A stretch of 64,000 bases of DNA from an uncultured Opitutales bacterium (GTDB lineage: Bacteria > Verrucomicrobiota > Verrucomicrobiia > Opitutales > Intestinicryptomonadaceae): the NCBI GenBank assembly GCA_934613645.1, contig CAKTTC010000011.1:1-64000 (forward strand), in the 5' to 3' direction. Below the pieces are notes generated by a model. It saw only the letters and a list, made by a program, of their open reading frames with translations. It did not search any database and had not been told where the DNA came from. Shown one piece after another: positions 18,126 to 28,400 of the stretch. The position numbers were made by a program, and so were the translations under genes. Each line of letters opens with the position of its first letter. Within the stretch, counting starts at the first letter, position 1.

Positions 18126-18989
18126 ATGTCTATTTACGATAGGGATTATATGCGCTTTGCCCGTCCGAAAACGGCGAACGAGCTTGTCGGGGACTTCTTC
18201 AGGCGGTTTCCCGCTACGGCGTGGCTGATTGCCGTAAATCTTGCCGCGTTTGTTTTGAGTGTTTTTGCGCCCGCAATTATGGGCGTGCTTGAGCTTTCGC
18301 CGCGGAATCTGGCGGCGGGAATGTTTTGGACGCCCATAACCTACGCGTTTTTGCACGGCGGACTTTTCCACATAATGTGCAATATGCTCGGCCTTTATTT
18401 TATGGGGCGGGCGGTTGAAAAATGGATAGGCACGGCGCGCTATTTGGCGTTGTATTTTTCGGGCGTTGCTGCGGGCGGACTTTTGTGGACGGCTTTGTTC
18501 TGGAACGCCCCCGCCAACCTCGTGGGAGCATCGGCGGGCGTAGTTGCGGTTTTCGCGTGTTTTTGCGCGCTTCACCCGCCCGTTCCGATTACATTTTTGA
18601 TTTTCTTCATTTTGCCGATTAGCATAAAACCCATTACAATGCTCAAGGTTGCGGCAGTTTTCGAGGCGGTAGGATTGGCGTCGTCGCTTTTCGGCGGCGG
18701 CACGGAGGTTGCGTATGCGGCGCATTTGGGCGGGCTTGCAGTAGGCGCGCTTTGGGGCTTTTCGCTCAGGGGCGCGTCCGTTTCCGCCTCGTTTAAAAAC
18801 GGGCGCATTGCAAAATTTTTCGAAAGGCGCAAGGGGGGAAAGTCGGCTTCGGACTACAAATTTACAGTCAACATATCCCCCGACGTTCGCCCCGAACTCG
18901 ACAGGATTTTGGACAAAATTTCGAGGGAGGGCTTTTCTTCGCTCACCGAACAGGAGCGCGAGTTTTTGCGCCGCTCACGCGGACAATGA
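18126..18989 (+). CDS. Rhomboid family intramembrane serine protease
   Basis: 287 residues with about six membrane helices. The catalytic pair is visible: Ser136 in GASAGV and His200 in AAHLGG, with the helix-2 motif HGGLFHIMCNM at 77-87. Rhomboids cut within or near the membrane helices of single-pass substrates; the target is unknown here. A soluble tail of about 70 residues after the last helix is basic then acidic and ends LRRSRGQ. It is 3 bp behind tcdA and probably ends that operon. Confidence 0.9.
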   Translation: MSIYDRDYMRFARPKTANELVGDFFRRFPATAWLIAVNLAAFVLSVFAPAIMGVLELSPRNLAAGMFWTPITYAFLHGGLFHIMCNMLGLYFMGRAVEKWIGTARYLALYFSGVAAGGLLWTALFWNAPANLVGASAGVVAVFACFCALHPPVPITFLIFFILPISIKPITMLKVAAVFEAVGLASSLFGGGTEVAYAAHLGGLAVGALWGFSLRGASVSASFKNGRIAKFFERRKGGKSASDYKFTVNISPDVRPELDRILDKISREGFSSLTEQEREFLRRSRGQ

Positions 18990-19039
18990 CGCCACTTTAA
19001 GACTTGGAAAAATCTCAACATCAGTTTATCAAGAGTGAA

Positions 19040-21322
19040 ATGAAATTTATAAAATACATACTTTTTGCGGCGGCCGCCGCGTTCGCGCCCTTTGCGGCAC
19101 AGGCGCAGCAGGCTATAACTTCCGCCAACAAAATTCCGCTGCAGACATCGCCGAAAATGCGCAACGAAACGCGCGCGGTGGTTATGTGCATGGAGAACGG
19201 GCACTACTCCAAAACGTCGCTTTCGGAGCTTGATATGCGCGAGTTCGTCCGCGAATACATGCAGAATATCGACATTTTCAAAATGTTTTTCACCACCGCC
19301 GACGTTCAGCATTTTCAGGATTTCTTCGCGCAATCCGCCGACATAATGCTGCATCAGGGCACGCTTCTGCCCGCGTTTTCAATCTACGACAAATTCGTTT
19401 CGCGCGCGGAGTCGCGTTTGGCGTGGATTAAAAACAGAATGAAACAGCCCTTCGACCTCGACCAAAAAAACGCCGCTTTCCGCTACGACAGAAGCAAGGA
19501 AAACTGGCCGGCCTCCGACGCAGAAGCCGACGCCCTTTGGGACAAACGCCTGACGCTCGACATCATCGGCGAAATGCTTTCATACGACGAACCCCAGAAG
19601 CCCGCCAAGGGCAAAAAGGCGAAGCGCAAGGCAGCCGCGCAGACCGAAGCCGACAAAAAGGACGCGCCCAAAACATACGAGGAAAAATTCGCAAAGGCAA
19701 AGGCGGAAGTCCTCAAACGCTACGAACGCTTCATCGACAACTACGTCAAGTTCGACACAATCGAGATTGAGGAGCTTTACCTCAACGCCCTCACCGAAAT
19801 GTATGACCCCCACTCGTCGTTCCTCTCCGAATACGCGCTCGAGGAGTTCGACATTGCTATCAGAAATTCGCTTGTGGGCATTGGGGCTACGCTTCAGGAA
19901 AAGGACGGCTATTGCAGCATTGTGGAGCTTCTCCCCGGGGGGCCCGCGCAGGAAAGCAAGCTTCTGGAGGCGGGCGACAAAATCCTTTCGGTCGGGCAGG
20001 GCGATACGGGCGAAATGGTTGACGTTATCGGAATGCGGCTCAGGAAAATCGTCCGCCAAATACGCGGCAAGGAGAACACGAAAGTCCGCCTGCTTATCCA
20101 GCCCGCATCGAACCCCAGCGCGCGCAAGACAATCACGCTTGTGCGCAAGGAAATCCAGCTTACAACAAAGCTCGCAAAGGCGAACGTCTACACTGTTCCG
20201 ATGGGCGACAAAACAATTCCCGTCGGGGTGATAGACCTGCCCGCGTTCTACGGCGAGAGCGCGTCGGACGAGGGTGCAAAGGGCTTCAGCACCACGAAAA
20301 ACGTGGAGGAACTGCTTGTAAAGCTCAAGTCATACAACGTCCGCGGAATAATTCTCGACCTGCGCCGCAACGGCGGCGGCTTTCTCAACGAGGCAATAGA
20401 CTTGGCGGGGCTGTTCATTCAGACGGGCTCAGTAGTTCAGGTTCGCAACGCCGCAGGCAGGGTTAACGTCTTGAACGACGAAACCCCGAAAGTTGTCTGG
20501 GACGGGCCGCTGATGATTCTTGTAAGCCGCCTTTCGGCTTCGGCTTCGGAGATTGTCGCGGGCGCGCTGCAAGACCACCGCCGCGCGCTCATCGTCGGCG
20601 ACGCGCACACGCACGGCAAGGGAACGGTTCAGACTGTCTGCCCGCTTTCGCGCTTCGACCCCGAGCAGAAAAGCGCGGTGAAGTTCACAATCCAAAAATG
20701 GTATGCGCCCAGCGGAAATTCAATCCAGCTCAAGGGCGTTACCCCCGACGTTGTGCTTCCGTCGATTTTCGACAATATGGAATTCGGCGAGCAATACAAA
20801 GACAACGCCCTCAAGTGGGACAGCATTCCGTCGGCAAACCCCGACAACTACGCACTGGGAGTTGCGGGCAACAAAATCGACGCGCTGATTGCAAAACTCA
20901 ACGAACAGTCGCTCCAACGCCGACAAAGCCTGCCCGAGTTCAAGTTCCTGCAGGAGCGCATTGAGTGGCTCAAAAAGAACAAGGACAAGAAGGATTTTTC
21001 GCTCAATTACGCCGAGCGAAAAGCGGAGCTGAAAAAGGCCGACGAGTTCATTGATTCGGTGGAAAAGCGCGAAGAGGAGTTCGCAAAACTCAATTACAAG
21101 AAGGAGGAAATTCTTCTGGACGCCGCCAAAAAAACGGAGGCGGAAAAGAAAGTCCAAGCGCGCTCGAAAGCCGACAGGAAAAAAGACGCGCCGCAGAACG
21201 GCTCGGTTGAAGACGATTTGCTTGACGACGAAGACGAGGAGATTTTCGATATTCAACTGCGCGAGGCTTTGCGCATAATGGCTGATTACATCGAGCTTCA
21301 GGCGGAATACAAAAAACTTTAG
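19040..21322 (+). CDS. Periplasmic tail-specific protease, S41 family (Prc/CtpA-like)
   Basis: 760-residue exported protease with a signal peptide (about residues 1-21, ending AAQA). A PDZ domain follows near residues 280-370, and then the S41 catalytic region with SASASE at 499-504 and the general-base lysine in HGKGTVQ (Lys527). Substrates are usually proteins presenting nonpolar C-terminal tails, in the periplasm. A charged, lysine-rich C-terminal segment and a low-complexity KPAKGKKAKRKAAAQ stretch near residue 195 are additions to the core. The ATG at 19040 is chosen because it gives the signal peptide directly. Confidence 0.88.
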   Translation: MKFIKYILFAAAAAFAPFAAQAQQAITSANKIPLQTSPKMRNETRAVVMCMENGHYSKTSLSELDMREFVREYMQNIDIFKMFFTTADVQHFQDFFAQSADIMLHQGTLLPAFSIYDKFVSRAESRLAWIKNRMKQPFDLDQKNAAFRYDRSKENWPASDAEADALWDKRLTLDIIGEMLSYDEPQKPAKGKKAKRKAAAQTEADKKDAPKTYEEKFAKAKAEVLKRYERFIDNYVKFDTIEIEELYLNALTEMYDPHSSFLSEYALEEFDIAIRNSLVGIGATLQEKDGYCSIVELLPGGPAQESKLLEAGDKILSVGQGDTGEMVDVIGMRLRKIVRQIRGKENTKVRLLIQPASNPSARKTITLVRKEIQLTTKLAKANVYTVPMGDKTIPVGVIDLPAFYGESASDEGAKGFSTTKNVEELLVKLKSYNVRGIILDLRRNGGGFLNEAIDLAGLFIQTGSVVQVRNAAGRVNVLNDETPKVVWDGPLMILVSRLSASASEIVAGALQDHRRALIVGDAHTHGKGTVQTVCPLSRFDPEQKSAVKFTIQKWYAPSGNSIQLKGVTPDVVLPSIFDNMEFGEQYKDNALKWDSIPSANPDNYALGVAGNKIDALIAKLNEQSLQRRQSLPEFKFLQERIEWLKKNKDKKDFSLNYAERKAELKKADEFIDSVEKREEEFAKLNYKKEEILLDAAKKTEAEKKVQARSKADRKKDAPQNGSVEDDLLDDEDEEIFDIQLREALRIMADYIELQAEYKKL

Positions 21323-21388
21323 CCTTGCGTTTCCGCCAAGCGCGGGTAGGTTTTGAAAAGCTGACTTGAAACGGAAAGGAGAACGAAA

Positions 21389-21574
21389 GTGAACAGATGG
21401 ATATTGATAGTGTTGATTATTCTTTTGTGCGTTTTGTGCCCGCCGATTGGTATCCCCGTGTTTGCGATATATCTTGTGGTGGACCTTATCCAGACAGTGA
21501 TAAAGTGGAGTAAAAAAATTTTTGAATTTTCCCGAAGTGTGGTAAGATGGGGAAAAGAAATTTTTGAGAAATAG
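21389..21574 (+). CDS. Small membrane protein, 61 residues, GTG start
   Basis: No family recognised. It begins at a GTG with a strong ribosome-binding site (AAAGGAGAA) about 8 bases before it, which is the main reason to call it. The first 35 residues are strongly hydrophobic with a PPIGIP break (one long or two short membrane helices), followed by a basic amphipathic tail ending FEK. It resembles the short YqaE/PMP3-like layout (hydrophobic, CPPIGIPVF then second helix), and a Pmp3-type identity is possible. A terminator follows 18 bp later. Confidence 0.62.
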   Translation: MNRWILIVLIILLCVLCPPIGIPVFAIYLVVDLIQTVIKWSKKIFEFSRSVVRWGKEIFEK

Positions 21575-21592
21575 AACCCGATATTTAAAAAA

Positions 21593-21630
21593 GGCGCGCA
21601 GAATGTTGTTCTGCGCGCCTTTTGTTTTTG
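21593..21630 (+). terminator. Rho-independent terminator
   Basis: An 11-bp perfect stem GGCGCGCAGAA (21593-21603) with TTCTGCGCGCC (21609-21619), flanked by an A run and followed by T-rich sequence. It ends the small membrane protein transcript. Confidence 0.85.
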
Positions 21631-21639
21631 TAAAGAAAA

Positions 21640-21770
21640 TACTCGCTTCAGTTTATGCGGGATTGCGCTTTGCGCAACCGCGCCGCTTCCGAATATATAA
21701 AAGAACTTTAATCACGGACAAAGCGGAAATTGAGTTTTACTCAATCCGCGCCCCTTTAAGATACATAAAA
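21640..21770 (+). repeat. Variable-core hairpin repeats, cluster A (two copies)
   Basis: Two copies of the family described in full at 40262-40925. Hairpin 1 at 21657-21681 has TTGCGC/GCGCAA as its core, and hairpin 2 at 21723-21749 has ATTGAG/CTCAAT. Both have the outer GCGG/CCGC pair and the conserved right flank (CGCCGCTTCC-GAATATATAAAA and GCCCCTTTAAGATACATAAAA). The right flank of the second copy runs into the 3' end of the squalene-hopene cyclase gene, supplying its TAA stop codon and last few codons on the opposite strand. Confidence 0.8.
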
Positions 21771-23783
21771 TTTTTGGGCGCGGCTGAGAGCCATAATCGG
21801 GAAATACATCTTATACCAGTTGTAGTTGAGCATAAACCCGCGTGCAAGCTCCTTGCCTTGGGGAAGGGGCGCGCCGGCGCGGAGGTCGACTTTCGCGCCG
21901 AGTCCGTATCCGGGGAAGCCCGTGCCCGTGTAGTAGGGTTCGTCCCAAGAGCCGTCTTCCTTGTTCGTGGAGGTGAGGAAATCGCAGGCGCGCTTGATGT
22001 TTGATTCGTAGTTTCTGTCCTTTGCGGCAACAAACGCCATAAGTGCCCATGCCGTTTGCGACGCCGTTGAGGGAATGCCGCAGCCCGAGTATTTCGGCTC
22101 CATGTAGGAGGCTACGCTTTCGCCCCAACCGCCGTCGGCCTGCTGCTTTGAAGCCAGCCATTCGAGGGCTTTTTTCGCCTGAGGCGTAGAGCCTTCGCCG
22201 ATTGCCACAAGCGCGGGAACTACAGCACCCGTGCCGTAAATGTAGTTCACGCCCCAGCGACCGAACCAAGAGCCGTCGTCTTCCTGCTCCGAGTAGATGA
22301 ACTCGAGAGCCTTCGCAATGGCGGGGTGGTTTTTCGAGAATCCGCACATCGCCAACGCCTCCACTATGTGGGCGGTAACGTCTACGCTCGGCGGGTCGAG
22401 AACTTCGCCGAAGTCGCAGAAGGGGATTTTCGTCACGATTTTGCGCGTGTTGTTTTTGTCGAAAGCCGCCCAGCCGCCGTTGTCGGACTGCATTGCGAGA
22501 ATCCAGTTGACGGTTCTGCGGATTGCCGAGTCTATCCTGCGCGCGCGCAGGTTTTCGCGTGGGATTAGCTTCTGGATTTTCTTGAGGGTAATCAGCGCGA
22601 TTGCGGCGTCGTCGATGTCGGGGTAGAAGTTGTTTGCGCGCTGGAACGCCCAGCCGCCGGGTTCTACGTTTTTGCCGACTTTTATCGACCAGTCGCCGTG
22701 GTGGCGGTTTTCCTTCTCGAGAACGTAGTCGAGAGCCTTTACAAGCTCGGGGCACGAGCCGGGGGTTTCGCCCGCGTCGATGAGCGCGGTCATTGTAAGG
22801 AACGTGTCCCAAATGGGGCTTTCGCTTGCCTGAAGCATTGTGCCCTCGCCCCTGTCTACGCGCCAGTGCAGGTTGAACGCGTCGATTGCGCGCGACATGT
22901 TTATTTGGTCGAGCGCGAAGCCTTCAACATACATTGCAATAATGCCGTAAATCCACGGGGGCTGAATGCCGCCCCACGCGCCGTCTTCGTCTTGGTGCTC
23001 CAAAATCCACTGGAGCACAAGCTTTATTGCGTATTCCCTGAAGGGCTTTACGGGGAAGCGGTTGTAGGCGTGCAGCGCGTGGTCGAGCTTCAGGAAAACG
23101 TTTTCCATGCTGAAGATTTTCTTGTTCTTGCGCGGCAGCCTGAAGTCGGCTTTGTCCCTGCCTTCGGGGAAGAGTTCGTCAATCTGCAAATGCGGCGGAA
23201 GCTCTTTTATGGGGCGGCGCACCGTGAGGATTGAAATGGGCATCATTGTGGTTCGCGCCCAGCAGGCGAAGTCGTAGATGTTGAACGGACACCACTTCGG
23301 CAGGAAGAAAATTTCGGGCGGCAAAACGGGCGTGTGCGCCCACGGCCACTGCCCGAAAAGCGCGAGCCAGTATTTTGTAAACACCCTTATCTTGTCAATC
23401 CAGTTGTTGTCGAGAAGCCATTTGCGCGCATTCGACATAATCGGGTTGTCGGGGTCGAAGCCCTGAAGACGGAGGGCGAAGTAGCATTCAAGCGTCGTGT
23501 TGATGTCGCCCTGTTCCGCGCCGTAGTAGATGTCCCAAGAGCCGTCTTCGCGTTGGCGGTCGAGAATGTAGCGGACAACGCGCTCCTTTTTGTGGTCGTC
23601 GAAGTCAATAAAATACATCGCCATGAGCCACTGCGCCTCCATGCAGCAGTTGGTGTCGAGCGGGGCGTTCCAGTAGCCCTCGGGGAACTGGCGGTCAATT
23701 AGGTATTTAGACGCCGCCTTGATTGTTTCGGCAATCGACTTTTTCGGGGTGGACGTTTTTACGCTTTCAAAATTATCAAACAT
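21756..23783 (-). CDS. shc: Squalene-hopene cyclase
   Basis: 675-residue membrane-associated terpene cyclase that folds squalene into the pentacyclic hopene, the base of hopanoid lipids. The acid motif is DIDD at residues 389-392, followed by AA where TA is usual. Several QW repeats (for example around residues 70-83, QREDGSW, and QADGGWGE, QEDDGSWFGRWG, NKEDGSWDE in the C-terminal half) give the double alpha-barrel. Length is normal. No hpn genes are adjacent; the upstream neighbour is the beta-CASP nuclease 69 bp away on the same strand. The last codons come from a repeat flank. Confidence 0.93.
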   Translation of the reverse strand: MFDNFESVKTSTPKKSIAETIKAASKYLIDRQFPEGYWNAPLDTNCCMEAQWLMAMYFIDFDDHKKERVVRYILDRQREDGSWDIYYGAEQGDINTTLECYFALRLQGFDPDNPIMSNARKWLLDNNWIDKIRVFTKYWLALFGQWPWAHTPVLPPEIFFLPKWCPFNIYDFACWARTTMMPISILTVRRPIKELPPHLQIDELFPEGRDKADFRLPRKNKKIFSMENVFLKLDHALHAYNRFPVKPFREYAIKLVLQWILEHQDEDGAWGGIQPPWIYGIIAMYVEGFALDQINMSRAIDAFNLHWRVDRGEGTMLQASESPIWDTFLTMTALIDAGETPGSCPELVKALDYVLEKENRHHGDWSIKVGKNVEPGGWAFQRANNFYPDIDDAAIALITLKKIQKLIPRENLRARRIDSAIRRTVNWILAMQSDNGGWAAFDKNNTRKIVTKIPFCDFGEVLDPPSVDVTAHIVEALAMCGFSKNHPAIAKALEFIYSEQEDDGSWFGRWGVNYIYGTGAVVPALVAIGEGSTPQAKKALEWLASKQQADGGWGESVASYMEPKYSGCGIPSTASQTAWALMAFVAAKDRNYESNIKRACDFLTSTNKEDGSWDEPYYTGTGFPGYGLGAKVDLRAGAPLPQGKELARGFMLNYNWYKMYFPIMALSRAQKFYVS

Positions 23784-23852
23784 AGCGGAATTTTCGTAGA
23801 TGGTGAATGTAAGTCAACAAAATAAAGAGCTCGGGAAGTTGGCGTGCCGCGC

Positions 23853-25208
23853 TTACAGGTCGAGCGTTTCGGAGGGGTTGGGGATTATGACGTTCGTCTT
23901 GGGAAGCCTGTCCAAAATCTCATACATGAACCACTCGCGCGACTGCTCACTGCCGTGGGTTAGCACCACGCAGCGCGGGTCTTTGCGCAGAATGTATTCG
24001 AGAATCTGTTCCCTGTCGGCGTGCGAAGAGAGGTCGAAGCGGTCGAATTTGCAGTTGAGCGTGCCCACAAAGAAGAGGTCGCGGAAGGCGAAGTCTCCGC
24101 CCGAGGGCGTGTTGCAAAGCCTGCCCGCTGGCGTTTCGGGGTCGCAATAGCCGACGAGAAATACCGCGTTGGAGCTGTCGTTGATTACCCCAGAGGCGGC
24201 TATGTAGGCGGGCGTGTTTTCAATCATCATTCCGCTGCCGAGAATGTAGATTCCCTTTTCGTCGAAATCCTTTCCCGCCTCGAGCCGCCCCCTGAGCACC
24301 TTTGTGCCCTCGAGCGCGTTTTTGCCGAAGCGCACATACGCCGAATTTTTCGAGAGCTTCACCAGATGTTCGGCAATGTCCACGCCCAAGCCGCCGATGA
24401 AAACGGGAGTGTCTTGCGGGATAATTTTTTCGGCTTTCGCCCGCGCTATTATAAGCAGAATTTCCTGCATTCTGCCGAGCGCGAACGCGGGCACAAGCAC
24501 GTTGCCGCCGTCGCGCACCACTCTTGCAACCGACGCCACAAAGCGGTCGCGCTCCGATTCGTAGTTTGTCTCCGCGCCCTTTTCGCGCATGCCGCGCGTT
24601 GTTTCCACCACGAGCACGTCTACTTTTTCGTCGATTTGCTTCGCGCCTTTGAGCAGGGCGGTATCGTGGAACGATATGTCGCCCGAAAAAAGGTATTTTT
24701 TGTTTTTGTTTTCGAACATCACCGAAGCCGCCCCCGGAATGTGCCCCGCGGGGGTGAACGTGATTTTGACCTTTCCGTTCGCCGCCTCAAACACGCGCTC
24801 CCTGTTGAACGCCATGGGCGTCATTTGCTCAACGATTGTGTCGAGTTCGGAGTTTTCGTAGAGCGGATACTCCTTTATGTTGTGCTCTTCGCGCTGTTTG
24901 GCCATAACGCTGCGCGAGTTGCGGAGCATTTTGAACATCAGTTCGCGCGATTCGTCGGCAACGAGCACGCGGGCGGAATGCTGGCGGCGCAGAAGCACGG
25001 GCAGCGCGCCGCAGTGGTCGAGGTGCGCGTGCGTGATTGCGATGAAGTCGAGCGATTCGTCGAGGATTTTCGACAAGTCGGGCAGGGCGCAAAGTCCCAT
25101 TTTTTTCGGGTGCATTCCGCAGTCCACGAGGGCTTTGAACCCGCCGAACTCAATCAGGTGCGCGCTCGAGCCTACGTCTATTTCTCTGTTTAAGTCTGTG
25201 TATAGCAT
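23853..25208 (-). CDS. Metallo-beta-lactamase / beta-CASP RNA-processing nuclease
   Basis: 451-residue protein of the CPSF/Ysh1-like group: a metallo-beta-lactamase domain with HAHLDH at residues 60-65 and AGHIPGAAS and SGDIS later on, a beta-CASP insert (LGRMQEILLII region), and the RNA-specificity C terminus with LSSHAD and LTHGSEQSREWF. Such enzymes act as zinc-dependent endo- or exonucleases on RNA in the cytosol. It runs divergently from the large unknown gene at 25461 and lies upstream of shc on the same strand. Confidence 0.88.
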   Translation of the reverse strand: MLYTDLNREIDVGSSAHLIEFGGFKALVDCGMHPKKMGLCALPDLSKILDESLDFIAITHAHLDHCGALPVLLRRQHSARVLVADESRELMFKMLRNSRSVMAKQREEHNIKEYPLYENSELDTIVEQMTPMAFNRERVFEAANGKVKITFTPAGHIPGAASVMFENKNKKYLFSGDISFHDTALLKGAKQIDEKVDVLVVETTRGMREKGAETNYESERDRFVASVARVVRDGGNVLVPAFALGRMQEILLIIARAKAEKIIPQDTPVFIGGLGVDIAEHLVKLSKNSAYVRFGKNALEGTKVLRGRLEAGKDFDEKGIYILGSGMMIENTPAYIAASGVINDSSNAVFLVGYCDPETPAGRLCNTPSGGDFAFRDLFFVGTLNCKFDRFDLSSHADREQILEYILRKDPRCVVLTHGSEQSREWFMYEILDRLPKTNVIIPNPSETLDL

Positions 25209-25401
25209 ATCTGCAACTTGCGCCGCGGCGCGTCGGCGGAAAAATCGGGCGCGGGCGGCATTTCGAATTCTATTGTCTGCATTATCGCAAATATGCGCCG
25301 AATCTCAACCATAAAATGCGTCTGTGTTTTTGTAGGTTTTTTGGGCGTTTTTACCGCTTTGCCGCCGCACCGATTTTCGTCCCATTTTTCGGATAAAATG
25401 C

Positions 25402-25429
25402 TTGAACTAAGAATTAGCCTCCATAGGAT
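25402..25429 (+). promoter_or_regulatory. Possible sigma-70 type promoter for the 1141-residue gene
   Basis: TTGAAC (25402-25407), a 16-bp spacer, and TAGGAT (25424-25429), 32 bp before the start codon, inside the 252-bp divergent spacer with the beta-CASP gene. The match is only fair. The rest of the spacer (25209-25401) shows no other clear element. Confidence 0.3.
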
Positions 25430-25460
25430 TTTCCGATATTAAATTCGAACGGTATTTTCT

Positions 25461-28400
25461 ATGGATTACAAATCTGCTTTGGGAATAAATTCCGAAACGG
25501 GCGCGAACGAAGTTGTCGACAACGCCCTTTTCGAGTATGTGAACATGCGTCTTGACGCCATCGGCGAGCCTATTTTCGGCAGAGAGGACGACTATCCCCT
25601 GCTTAAAATGGCGCAGCCGCTGCTCGAAAACTACAGGGATTTCGTTTCAGTAGCCGCGGGCGAATACTGTGCGGCAGACCGCCGCGTGATGTCGTTTTTG
25701 CGCTCGTTTCTCAAAGACGTTCTCTCGCCGCACGAAGACCCCGCGCCGCTTCCCAAGCGCACGCTGGTTCTCGACCGCTTCGGCACTGCCCGCATTCTTT
25801 CCATGCCGCCCGACAAGGATTCGTATAAAAACGAATACGTCGAAAGCTTCCGCGTCCGTCAGGGCATTTTGAACAATCCCAAAAACGACAGGCGCACAAC
25901 CGCGGGCGTTTTCCACATAGCCGAGGGCGGTCTTCCCATTCCCGACGACAAAAAGGCAGTCCCCAAGGCGGTCTTCAAGAATCTCTGGAAGCACGCTTTC
26001 GAAGCTCCCGAGAGCCTGATGGAGCTGCCGTTTACCTCCACTCAGGAAAAGAAGGCGTCGCGCTGGGTTTCGCTTTTCGTCCGCCCCATTGTCTGCCCCG
26101 AAATCCCGAATGTGGGCGGGTGCAAGCGCATGGAGATTCGTTTCTTCGTCCCCGGCGGGCTTGTCTGCAACCTCGATTTTGTGGAGAGCATTTTCGGCAA
26201 CGCGGGCAACCCGTTTCTTTCGAAAAACAATACCGACGAAGCCTCCGACTCTTGGACGGGGCAGACGGGTTGCATTGTGCTTGCCCCGCACCTTACGAAA
26301 CTCACAAAGAAATCGCTCGGGCTTCCGAACGTAGCCGATGCCACCGAACGCCAAAAGCGCGACGGCATGTGCTGGGAAGACCCCGCCGAACTCTACAACA
26401 ACGGCAAGCCCTTCAAAATTACTGCGCGCGACTCTTCGGGCGTGATTGTTACAATCATTGCCGACAACTATTTCGGCTACTCCAAAAAGGAGATTAAAAC
26501 CCAGATAAGCTTTGCCGCCAACCTCTACGGCCAGTGCGAAGAGGAACACAGCGGCGGCGCGCTCGCGTTCAGCAGCCGCGATATGGGCGAGGAATTCGCC
26601 GCCGACTGGTTCATTCAGGACTGTTCGATGACCTTCGCCGACACCGTTTCGCTTTTGGGCGACACGATTGAAGTTTTCCCCGAAGGCTGGGCGCGCGACA
26701 GGCGTTTTGCGAACGTAATCTACGTTGACGAGCACGCAAAATTTTCAATCAAAACCCAGAGTATCACTTGGAGCAGGAACGGAGCGGAGCAGTCGATAAA
26801 GCTGCTGCCGTCGAAAATCTACATACTGCCCTCGGGCGCGAAAGTGGAAATGAGGCGTCCGCACGAAAACCGCCGCTGGCGTTTGGTGGGCATTCTCTCG
26901 GAGGGCGTTTACTGCCACAAGCCCGCAACCGTTTCGGGCGGCGGCAAAAGCGAAATCTCCAAGGACATTTCCGACGCCATAATCCACGGCCCTTCCATTG
27001 TTGCCGATTTCAAAAAGGACATTCAGACAGTCGCGGAAATCATCAACAAAAACTACGGCAACCGCAACAAGGACCAGTCGCAAAACAAGGGCGAAAACAG
27101 CCGCCCGATACTGTCTTCGCGCAGGACAATGGGTTCGGTAGTCAAGCTGCTTACGCCGTCGGAGGATTTCACCGACGAATACAACGCGTGGCTTGAGTCG
27201 ATTCCCTTCTACATCAGGGAATTTGTCCTCACCGTAAAACGCCACTATCGCCCCGAATGGGGAGACAACTGGATGGACAAGTTCTCGGTGGACTCCATAA
27301 ACGGAACCGACGGCAACACGCTTAAATACAAGAATGCCGACGTGCTTACGTCGTATCTGCGCATAGGCTTTACCGAAGACGGCTCTTGGCGCACGTTTAG
27401 CCTGCGCAAAGACTTCGCTCCCTGCGTGAAGCTGCAAATGGAGGACGACATCACAAGCTCGGTTGTCGTTCCCAAGGCGGCGGTTGAGTATCTGCCGCAG
27501 AACCTGAGCAACTCGGGCGAGTCCGTCAAGTTCACCGAAAACTGCGAATACCGCCTCTTCCAGCGTCCCGACGAAGCCGTAGTCCGCGGCTACGACAAGC
27601 GCGCCGAAGCGGATATGTCGGGCAAGGATATGTTCCTTTCCAACTACGAGCCGCTCGACAGGGCGCAGGTTCGCGAAATGAGCGAGGACATTCTGCGTTT
27701 CGACAAATTCACCCCGCCGATGAAAAACAACCTGCTCAGCTTCCTTTCGGAGTCGAAGCCCGAATATGTTGTAAGTTCCGCCAATCCGCGTTTGATAAAG
27801 TCCGTTCCCAGCAAGAACGTCCGCTACCTGCAAAACCGCGACGATATGGTAAACAGGGAAAAATACTACGTTGCGGAGGTAGGCTCGCGCTTGGCGCGCA
27901 GAATCCCGATAGGCAAGTCGGTGCCGCACCCCGTTTCGGCGGTTATTTCGGGGCGCAGAAACAATCCCGCGTCGGAGGGCATAAGGGCTTTGGCGGTTCA
28001 CGGGCCCCTTCACTACTTGGAATTGCCCGAACTGTTTATGGAATACATTGCGTCGATGACGGGCAAGTCGCCTTCGACAGTCGGCGCGGGGCTTGAGGGC
28101 GCGCTCACGAAAGGCCCGTTCAACGCGCTTTGCCCGATAACCGACCTCAACAACGCGCTTGTCTCCTTCGCCCTCACCGGCTACGAAGGCTGGCTGAGCA
28201 GCGCGGGCTACATCGGCGCGAAATACAGGGTAGACCACGACATCAGCCTGCTTATTCCCGAAATCTGGGCGCGTATGCGTCCGTCGGAACGCAACGCCGC
28301 AAACCTCATCAAAAACGGAATGCTCGAGCGTTGCAAGGATATGGAATACAACGGCAAGAAAGTGCTGTCGTCGCGCTTGGGCTGGAGAATAAACGAGGAG

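Noticed and set aside
22697..23234. Plus-strand frames over squalene-hopene cyclase
   Set aside because: Shadows of the minus-strand gene, with no start signals.
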